From assembly GCA_035504175.1 (NCBI GenBank), contig DATJSJ010000278.1, positions 1 through 18,562 on the forward strand: a stretch of 18,562 nucleotides of DNA. Reading direction: 5' to 3'. Below the pieces are notes generated by a model. That model ran no database searches, was not told where the DNA came from, and saw only the letters and a program-made list of their open reading frames with translations. Source of the stretch: DATJSJ01 sp035504175. Its GTDB lineage: Bacteria > Pseudomonadota > Alphaproteobacteria > Acetobacterales > Acetobacteraceae. This document shows, in pieces, positions 12,992 through 18,562 of the stretch. The translations under genes and the position numbers were made by a program. Numbering within the stretch: position 1 is the first letter of the stretch; every line of letters starts with the position of its first letter.

Positions 12992-13831
12992 TCAAGCCGC
13001 CGGCAGACCGGCGGCAACGATGTCGTGCAAGGCCCGGTCGACCTCCGGCATCACCCCGAACCAGGCGGCGAAACCCGGCCGTGCCTGGTGCAGCAGCATG
13101 CCGAGACCCGGCACGCACCGCAGGCTGCGTCGCCGCGCCGCGGCCAGCAGCGTGGTTTCCAGCGGCACGTAGACGAGGTCGGCCACCGCGAGATCGGGCG
13201 CCGCGGCATCGAGCGGCAGCGGCAGCGGCGGATGCCCCTCCATGCCGAGCGAGGTGGCATTCACCAGCAGCGCGCACTGGCAGAGCCGCTCCGCGACGTC
13301 CTCCCAGCCGCAGACGCCAAGCCCGGGGAGCGCGGCGGCCAGCGCCTCGGCTCGCGCGCGGGTGCGGTTGGCGACGCTGACCGCCGCGCCGGCATCGAGC
13401 AGCGCCGCCGCCACCGCCCGCGCCGCGCCGCCGGCGCCGAGCAGCAACGCCGGCCCGGCGGCGGGATCGACCGCGTGCGCCCGCAGATTCTCGAGGAAGC
13501 CGAACCCGTCGGTGTTGCGGCCGTGGATGCGGCCGTCGTCGAAAACCAGCGTGTTCACCGCGCCGGCGCGGCGGGCGAAGGGCTCGACCTCGTCGCACAG
13601 GGCGAAGGCGGTTTCCTTGTGCGGGATGGTGACGTTGGCGCCGCGGAAGCCCGCTGCCGCCAGGCCGCGCACCGCGACCGCGAAATCCTCCGGGCGCACC
13701 GGTAGCGGCACGTAGGCGCCGTCGATGCCGTGGCGTTCCAGCCAGACGCCGTGCAGGCGCGGCGAGCGCGAATGAGCGACGGGCCAGCCGATCACGCCGG
13801 CCAGCCGCGCCCGGCCGGTGAGCAGGGGCAT
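12992..13831 (-). CDS. aroE: Shikimate dehydrogenase (NADP+)
   Basis: This 279-aa cytosolic enzyme reduces 3-dehydroshikimate to shikimate in aromatic amino acid synthesis. The substrate site shows S21-R-S23 in GWPVAHSRSPRLH, catalytic K72 in NVTIPHKE and D108 in GRNTDGFGF. The NADP fold shows LLLGAGGAARAV (130-140) and the NRTRARAEAL phosphate-binding loop, then VNATSLGM and GMLLHQARPGF. I chose ATG 13831 because homology begins at once (MPLLTGRARLAGVIGWPVAHS). SD support is weak, and GTG 13846 or ATG 13891 in frame are possible. It is first gene of aroE-coaE-dnaQ and diverges from the phosphatase gene across 90 bp. Confidence 0.95.
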   Translation of the reverse strand: MPLLTGRARLAGVIGWPVAHSRSPRLHGVWLERHGIDGAYVPLPVRPEDFAVAVRGLAAAGFRGANVTIPHKETAFALCDEVEPFARRAGAVNTLVFDDGRIHGRNTDGFGFLENLRAHAVDPAAGPALLLGAGGAARAVAAALLDAGAAVSVANRTRARAEALAAALPGLGVCGWEDVAERLCQCALLVNATSLGMEGHPPLPLPLDAAAPDLAVADLVYVPLETTLLAAARRRSLRCVPGLGMLLHQARPGFAAWFGVMPEVDRALHDIVAAGLPAA

Positions 13832-13921
13832 CGGCCGAGCAAACACGCCGCTGCCGCGGCCTGCAAGGGTGGCCCGGCGCGGCCTTGCCATGCGGCCGGC
13901 CAGGCGGCATGCACCGGCGCC

Positions 13922-14725
13922 ATGAACACGCTTTCCGACACCGACCTGGCCCGACGCCACGACGCTGCCCTGCTGATCGCGGCCCAGGCGGGCGACATGG
14001 CGCTGAGCATGCGGCCGGCGCCGGGCGATGCCTCGATCACGCTGAAGGGGGCGCAGGACTGGCTGACCGAGGCGGACGGTGCGGTCGAGCGCTTCGTCGC
14101 GCAGCGCCTGGCTGCGCTGTTCCCGGAGGACGGATTCCACGGCGAGGAAACCGGCCACGCCCGGCCGGGCGCGCGCCGCTGGGTGTTGGACCCGATCGAC
14201 GGCACGTCGAACTACGCGCATGGCGGCACGCGCTGGTGCGTTTCGCTCGGCCTGATCGAGGAGCGGACGCCGCTGCTCGGCGTCATCGCGGCGCCGGCAC
14301 TGGGCGAAACCTACGCCGCCTGTCGCGGCCGCGGCGCGACGCTGAACGGCGCGGCGATCCGCGTCTCCGCCACCACCGAGCTCGCACGCGCGATCGTCGA
14401 ATGCGGCTGGTCGCCGCGGCGGCCGTCGCCGGACTACGTCGCGCTGTGCGGCCGCGTGATGGCCACCGGGTCGATGGTGCGGGCCGGCGGCTCCGGCGCG
14501 CTCGGCCTGGCCGAGGTCGCGGCCGGGCGGCTCGACGGCTATGTCGAGATGCACATCAACCTGTGGGACGTCGCCGCGGCGCTGGCGATCCTGGCCGAGG
14601 CAGGGGCGGTGGTCAGCGACTTCATGGCCGGGGAAGGGCCGTCCCGCGGCGAGCCGATCCTGGCCGCCGCCCCGGGCATCGTCGCCGCCCTGCGGGCGGC
14701 GGCCGCGCTCGCCGATCTCGCCTGA
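13922..14725 (+). CDS. Inositol monophosphatase family protein (SuhB/HisN-like)
   Basis: This 267-aa Mg-dependent sugar/polyol phosphatase has the family's metal ligands: GEET (74-77), the LDPIDGTSNY loop (D90, D93) and NLWDVAAALAILAEAGA with W215-D216. An early KGAQDWLTEAD resembles the K-x-x-D-x-x-T-x-x-D pattern of SuhB-like members. Substrate could be inositol-1-phosphate, histidinol-phosphate or another monoester; the sequence does not decide, and no his genes are adjacent. The ATG at 13922 lacks a clear SD. An in-frame upstream ATG at 13880 would add 14 residues without family similarity. It is divergent from aroE. Confidence 0.9.
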   Translation: MNTLSDTDLARRHDAALLIAAQAGDMALSMRPAPGDASITLKGAQDWLTEADGAVERFVAQRLAALFPEDGFHGEETGHARPGARRWVLDPIDGTSNYAHGGTRWCVSLGLIEERTPLLGVIAAPALGETYAACRGRGATLNGAAIRVSATTELARAIVECGWSPRRPSPDYVALCGRVMATGSMVRAGGSGALGLAEVAAGRLDGYVEMHINLWDVAAALAILAEAGAVVSDFMAGEGPSRGEPILAAAPGIVAALRAAAALADLA

Positions 14726-14751
14726 CCACGCGCGCGATGACCCGGGGCAAA

Positions 14752-14798
14752 CTGTAACGGTTCCTTAACAGGCCGCCCCGTTGCGTCTCGGATACGAT
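14752..14798 (+). promoter_or_regulatory. PHO-box-like site and -10 upstream of the phosphate transporter
   Basis: CTGTAAC-GGTT-CCTTAAC (14752-14769) has the 7-4-7 layout of PhoB half-sites. A TACGAT -10 candidate follows at 14793-14798, about 35 nt before the GTG start. The half-sites are imperfect and the spacing to the -10 is somewhat long, so the site is tentative. The AT-rich patch stands out from its surroundings. Confidence 0.35.
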
Positions 14799-14833
14799 AA
14801 CGCGCGGATATCCTTCCGCCCGGAGACGCCACC

Positions 14834-16450
14834 GTGTCCGAATCGAGCGCCGCCGCCGCCCTGCCGGGCGCGCGGCCCAATCTCGACAGCGCCCCGAGCC
14901 GCACGACCGCCCTCATTTTCGTGATCCTGCTGGCGCTCGGGATCGGCTTCGTCGCCCGCGGCCTGATCGGCGATCTCGACGCCACGCACACGCCGCCGCT
15001 TGCGATTGGCGCCTTCGTGCTGCTCGGCATCGCGCTGCTGATCGCGCTCGGCTTCGAGTTCGTCAACGGTTTCCACGACACCGCCAATGCCGTCGCGACG
15101 GTGATCTACACGCACAGCCTGCCGGCCAATGTCGCGGTGATCTGGTCGGGCCTGTTCAATTTTCTCGGCGTGCTGACCTCGTCGGGTGCCGTCGCCTTCA
15201 GCGTGCTCAGCCTGCTGCCGGTGGAACTTATCCTCCAGGTCGGCAGCAGCGCCGGGTTCGCGATGATCTTCGCGCTGCTGATCGCGGCGATCGTCTGGAA
15301 CCTCGGCACCTGGTCCTTCGGCCTGCCGGCGTCGTCGTCGCACACGCTGATCGGCTCGATCATCGGCGTTGGCCTCGCCAACCAGTTTCTGGCCCCGGCC
15401 GGCACCGCCACGTCGGGCGTGGATTGGGGCCAGGCGATGGGCGTGTTCCGCGCCCTGCTGTTCAGCCCGGTGGTCGGCTTCGTGTTCTCCGCACTGCTGC
15501 TGCTCCTGCTCAAGGCGGTCGTGCGCAACAAGACGCTGTATCAGGCGCCAACCGGCAACCAGCCGCCGCCGCTCTGGATTCGCGGCCTGCTGGTGCTGAC
15601 CTGCACCTCGGTCTCCTTCGCCCACGGCTCGAACGACGGGCAGAAGGGAATGGGGCTGATCATGCTGATTCTGATCGGCTCGGTGCCGACTGCCTATGCG
15701 CTCAATCGCGCCATGCCGGTCTCGGCCACGCCGGCGTTCCTGGCCGCGACGCAGCAGGCCTCAGCCGCCTTCGCCGCGCATGACAAGGGCGCGACGCTGC
15801 CGGTCGTGGCCGACGCGCGTGCGCAGATCACCGCCGCGATCCGCAGCCGCCAGGTCGACTCGCCGGCGGTGTTCGCGGCCCTTGCCTCGCTCAGCCACGC
15901 GATCGGCGAGCAGGTCCGCACCTACGGCTCGATCGGCCATGTGCCGGCCGAGGCCTCGCAGAACGTGCGCAACGACATGTTCCTCGTCGACGAGGCCGTG
16001 CGCGTGATGCAGAAGCAGCACGTGGCGCTGACGCCCGACCAGGCGGCGTCGGTCAAATCCTTCCGCGCCGGGCTGGAGGCGAGCACGCGTTTCATCCCGA
16101 TCTGGGTGAAGGTCGCGGTGGCGATCGCACTCGGGCTCGGCACCATGATCGGCTGGAAGCGCATCGTGGTGACCGTCGGCGAGCGGATCGGCAAAACCCA
16201 TCTCAGTTACGGGCAGGGCGCCGCGGCCGAGATCATCGCCGCCGCGACGATCGGTGCCGCGGACATGTACGGGCTGCCGGTCTCGACGACGCACGTGCTG
16301 TCGAGCGGCGTCGCCGGCACCATGGCGGCGAACGGGTCGGGCTTGCAGTGGAGCACGGTGAAGAGCATCGCGCTCGCCTGGGTGCTGACGCTGCCTGCGG
16401 CGATGCTGCTGTCGGGGTGTCTCTACGCGCTGCTGCGAATGGTGACGTAG
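14834..16450 (+). CDS. pit: PiT-family low-affinity inorganic phosphate transporter
   Basis: This 538-aa inner-membrane symporter of the PiT family takes up phosphate, often as a metal-phosphate complex. Both duplicated signature regions are present: GFEFVNGFHDTANAVATVIY (73-92) with ASSSHTLIGSIIGVGLANQF (166-185), and SFAHGSNDGQKGMGLIMLIL (261-280) with VSTTHVLSSGVAGTM near the end. About ten helices flank a long hydrophilic segment from about 290 to 415, similar in place to the central domain of E. coli PitA. The GTG start has CGGAGA 7 nt upstream. The SESSAAAALPG N-terminus before the first helix is soluble. A PHO-box-like site upstream suggests phosphate control, which is inference. Confidence 0.95.
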   Translation: MSESSAAAALPGARPNLDSAPSRTTALIFVILLALGIGFVARGLIGDLDATHTPPLAIGAFVLLGIALLIALGFEFVNGFHDTANAVATVIYTHSLPANVAVIWSGLFNFLGVLTSSGAVAFSVLSLLPVELILQVGSSAGFAMIFALLIAAIVWNLGTWSFGLPASSSHTLIGSIIGVGLANQFLAPAGTATSGVDWGQAMGVFRALLFSPVVGFVFSALLLLLLKAVVRNKTLYQAPTGNQPPPLWIRGLLVLTCTSVSFAHGSNDGQKGMGLIMLILIGSVPTAYALNRAMPVSATPAFLAATQQASAAFAAHDKGATLPVVADARAQITAAIRSRQVDSPAVFAALASLSHAIGEQVRTYGSIGHVPAEASQNVRNDMFLVDEAVRVMQKQHVALTPDQAASVKSFRAGLEASTRFIPIWVKVAVAIALGLGTMIGWKRIVVTVGERIGKTHLSYGQGAAAEIIAAATIGAADMYGLPVSTTHVLSSGVAGTMAANGSGLQWSTVKSIALAWVLTLPAAMLLSGCLYALLRMVT

Positions 16451-16464
16451 GAAGGCCAGCGCCG

Positions 16465-16539
16465 CGGGATCGGTCCGCATCGGGACCGATCCCGGCTGAG
16501 AAAGCTGCAACCACTTGGCGACTGCTGCCGGCAGTCGCC
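16465..16539. terminator. Double-hairpin bidirectional terminator region
   Basis: Two strong hairpins lie between convergent genes. The first is a perfect 12-bp stem, CGGGATCGGTCC (16465-16476) with GGACCGATCCCG (16483-16494), loop GCATCG. The second is a perfect 9-bp stem, GGCGACTGC (16517-16525) with GCAGTCGCC (16531-16539). Neither has a T-run, but position and symmetry suggest termination in both directions. Confidence 0.6.
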
Positions 16540-16599
16540 CGACCGGTCGGCCCGGGCGTGGCAGCGGCCCGGACAGGTGCCCCGCCTGCCGGCACGCCC

Positions 16600-17439
16600 T
16601 CAGTGCGACGGTGCCGGGGCGGGCGGGATCGGAATCGCCGACTGCATCCCGCTCAGCGTCCAGTCATAGACCTGCACGGTGGTGCGGAAGCTGCCGATGC
16701 GTGCCGCGCCCAGATCAAGAGTGTCGACGATGACCAGGGTCCATGCCGCCGTCAGCAGGGTTGCGATGACCCGGAGCGGGCGGCCGCGCAAGCCGAGCTG
16801 ATAGCCCAGCGCGGCCATGCCCAGCATCGCCAGGCCGAGCAGCAGCCAGACAATCTGCGGCGGGAAGCGGAACGCGAAGGCGAAGCGCTCGGCCGTGCTC
16901 GCGTCGAACACGTCGTTCACCGAGGCCGCCAACTGGGCGGTGATCGGATTGGGCTGCTCGCGGGTCAGCGCCGTGACATGGCCCCAGATCTCGTTCTGCA
17001 GCGCCGAGGCCCGACGGTTCATCGCCGCAAGCTCCGTCGCGTCGCGCCCTGCCAGGACGTAGTCCCGCCGTAGCTCGGTATATTGCTTCAGCAACCGTGC
17101 GATCTCGTCACCGCGCGGGCGGCCGAGCGCCTCGGCGCGCAGCCAGGCGGTTCCGATCGCATTGGCCTCGGTCAAGGTGCCCAGCCGCCGCTCGGCGAAG
17201 CGCGAGGTGGCGAAAGACAGGGTCAGCGCAAGGACGAAGGCGAGGAGCGCGAGCAGGCCGCCGACCACGATGCCGACGCCGCCTTCGGCCCTGTCATCCG
17301 GCTCCCTGAAGCGGGCGCCCGCCCAATAGCCGATCTCGCGGGCCAGGATCTGCAGAACGAAGAGCAGGACTGCGAATCCCAGCACACTCCATGTTGCGAT
17401 CTCGGTCAGATAGGACAAACCCGTTGCCCCTCGTTGCAT
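16600..17439 (-). CDS. DUF4239 (bestrophin-like) membrane protein
   Basis: This 279-aa membrane protein of the DUF4239 family has two N-terminal helices (SVLGFAVLLFVLQILA, and GGLLALLAFVLALTLSFA at about 58-75), the family signature around ERRLGTLTEANAIGTAWLRAE, a coiled soluble middle, then two C-terminal helices. DUF4239 proteins are described as bestrophin-like, and some are suggested to be channels; the function here is unknown. The start is uncertain. ATG 17439 has no good SD, whereas in-frame TTG 17418 has GAGGGG placed 8 nt upstream and would give 272 aa. A TTG at 17526 would add a basic, non-membrane leader and is less likely. It is convergent with the phosphate transporter, with hairpins between them. 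Confidence 0.85.
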   Translation of the reverse strand: MQRGATGLSYLTEIATWSVLGFAVLLFVLQILAREIGYWAGARFREPDDRAEGGVGIVVGGLLALLAFVLALTLSFATSRFAERRLGTLTEANAIGTAWLRAEALGRPRGDEIARLLKQYTELRRDYVLAGRDATELAAMNRRASALQNEIWGHVTALTREQPNPITAQLAASVNDVFDASTAERFAFAFRFPPQIVWLLLGLAMLGMAALGYQLGLRGRPLRVIATLLTAAWTLVIVDTLDLGAARIGSFRTTVQVYDWTLSGMQSAIPIPPAPAPSH

Positions 17440-18269
17440 CGCGCGCCGTGGCGAGGACCGGACGCGCCGGCCGTGCTGGCAGCGCGACTGTCGCGTGACG
17501 GTAAGAAAATCGCAACCGGGGTACAACTCCCGCGTTGCCCCGAAACCGCGCGGCTGTCACCATTTCGCTGCATCGCAACGGAAGATGACGCCGTGTCGTC
17601 GCGAACGAAGACGCGTCGCGCCGCTCACTTGGCGTGTGAAGGTGCCAGCCGGGCTCGGGGGACGCGATATGCTGGCGATCTCCCCATCGCCGGTCATTTC
17701 GTCATCATCTCGGAAATGTGACTTCCGGCGTGGATGGTCCGGCTGTCAATTGCATGACGTCGCCGTTCGCATCTGCCGTGTGCGGCGGCAGCGGGTGATC
17801 GGAGCCGGATCGACGCGGCGCGACGGAATTGCGGCTCTGACGATCCGGCGTCTTGGTGCGTCCCCTGGCAAGTGGCTGCCGCGCCCAACCCGGATCGGGC
17901 GAACGCCGAGAAGCACAGCTATGGCCAACCGGCCAGAGAAGCTTTCATAACCTGGCTGCGGTGCAACGAGCGGGGTTCGGGCAGTTTGGCTGTCCTCGCG
18001 ACCTGGGTGGCGGGAGGCTTCGGCGAAAGCGTGCCGGATCTGCCGTCGTGGCTCTTGGTCGTCGGTAACATCGAGGATGCCCCGCCGCCGCGCCTCTGCG
18101 GGCTTTGCCATCGAGGGGGCAAATGGCTATCGACTTGATTCACCCTCGCGGTACCGTCGCTTGATGTCGCGCCGCGCCGGCGGTCTCGAGGGCGAGTGAC
18201 GCCCGGGCGTCGCGTCGCCGACGATCAGGAGCCGCGCGGCCGCCGCGCCACAATGATGCGAGACTGCGA
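17440..18269. other. Long intergenic region without a convincing gene
   Basis: About 830 bp separate the divergent DUF4239 and FGE-like genes. Several short open frames exist on both strands (for example 17872-18138 on + and 17746-18111 on -), but none has a clear SD, recognised motif or consistent GC-rich third positions. Base composition from about 17700 to 18130 looks somewhat lower in GC than the flanking genes. A hairpin-like GGCGAT-CTCCCC-ATCGCC is present near 17675-17695. I see no tRNA, CRISPR or complete IS. A degraded gene or mobile-element remnant is possible but not demonstrated. Confidence 0.55.
18198..18211. repeat. 14-bp perfect palindrome upstream of the FGE-like gene
   Basis: GACGCCCGGGCGTC is a perfect palindrome about 58 nt before the ATG at 18270. 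It could be an operator for a dimeric regulator; GC-rich DNA produces some such palindromes by chance. Confidence 0.3.
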
Positions 18270-18562
18270 ATGGACGCCAATCCTTTGCCGTTGACCGACA
18301 CTGTCTCCCGCGCCGGAATGATGCATGTGCCGGGCGGCACGTACCGCATGGGCTCGGACAGCCACTATCCCGAGGAAGCGCCGGCGCACCGCGTGACGGT
18401 GGAGGGCTTCTGGATCGACGCGACGCCGGTGACCAATGCGCAGTTCCGAGCCTTCGTCCGCGCCACCGGTCACGTCACTTTCGCCGAGACGGTGCCCGAT
18501 CCGAACAACTACCCCGGCTCGCTGCCACACATGATCTTCGCCGGCTCGCTGGTATTCACGCC
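18270..18562 (+). CDS. Formylglycine-generating-enzyme (SUMF1/FGE)-like protein, 3' truncated
   Basis: The first 97 residues of a SUMF1/FGE-sulfatase-domain protein run off the window edge. The N-terminal signature is clear: GMMHVPGGTYRMGSDSHYPE, then EAPAHRVTVEGFWIDATPVT, NAQFRAFVRATGHVTFAE and the YPGSLPHM segment. The family includes enzymes that convert a sulfatase active-site cysteine to formylglycine, as well as related EgtB/PvdO-type proteins. The close SDSHYPEEAPAHRV and GHVTFAE match favours a formylglycine-generating enzyme for sulfatases. The catalytic cysteines lie near the C-terminus, outside the window, so activity cannot be judged. The ATG at 18270 has only a weak purine-rich SD (GCGAGA). 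No sulfatase gene is present on the visible side. Confidence 0.88.
   Translation, partial: MDANPLPLTDTVSRAGMMHVPGGTYRMGSDSHYPEEAPAHRVTVEGFWIDATPVTNAQFRAFVRATGHVTFAETVPDPNNYPGSLPHMIFAGSLVFT

Noticed and set aside
17746..18138. Possible coding frames on both strands in the long gap
   Set aside because: No SD, no family resemblance and no consistent third-position bias; opposite frames are equally open, as expected by chance at this GC content.
1..18562. CRISPR arrays, tRNA or rRNA genes, complete insertion sequences
   Set aside because: No regularly spaced repeats, tRNA-like cloverleaf segments, rRNA motifs or transposase genes with terminal repeats were seen on either strand.

Overview
This window is very GC-rich chromosomal DNA with dense genes, frequent 4-nt ATGA/GTGA overlaps and GTG or TTG starts. 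The gene order aroE-coaE-dnaQ, convergent with secB, is a familiar alphaproteobacterial arrangement. My best guess is an alphaproteobacterium, perhaps Rhodospirillales/Acetobacteraceae. The family-level guess is inference only.

Layout. (1) 1-969: two overlapping, mutually similar secreted-protein genes; the first is cut by the window edge and ends in a PPGQ-type tandem repeat. (2) 991-6324, minus strand: a copper cluster transcribed copA -> cueR, followed by a DHA2 drug-efflux-type MFS gene and a DUF4396 membrane protein. The copA promoter carries a CueR-type dyad in a 19-bp spacer. (3) 6368-8741, plus strand: a fluoride-response unit. It has a promoter, a fluoride (crcB-motif) riboswitch, an intrinsic terminator with a possible antiterminator, then three overlapping genes. 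These encode a duplicated membrane protein resembling COG4280, a 68-aa small membrane protein, and a CrcB fluoride channel fused to two UspA domains. (4) 8868-10311: ahcY with a dyad over its promoter. (5) 10500-13831: a small unknown gene plus secB, facing the coupled aroE-coaE-dnaQ operon. (6) 13922-16450: an inositol-monophosphatase-family gene and a PiT phosphate transporter with a PHO-box-like upstream site. (7) 16465-17439: a double-hairpin convergent terminator and a DUF4239 membrane protein. (8) 17440-18269: about 830 bp without a convincing gene. (9) 18270 to the end: the start of a formylglycine-generating-enzyme-like protein.

The most striking part is 6277-8741. Two toxic-ion defences, copper and fluoride, diverge from one 300-bp region. 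One is controlled by a metalloregulator on DNA, the other by a riboswitch in RNA. The fluoride operon includes two membrane proteins of unknown function and an unusual CrcB-UspA-UspA fusion. Fluc/CrcB channels are known as antiparallel dual-topology dimers, so a cytosolic C-terminal UspA module raises a topological puzzle. All statements come from reading the sequence; no database search or folding program was run.
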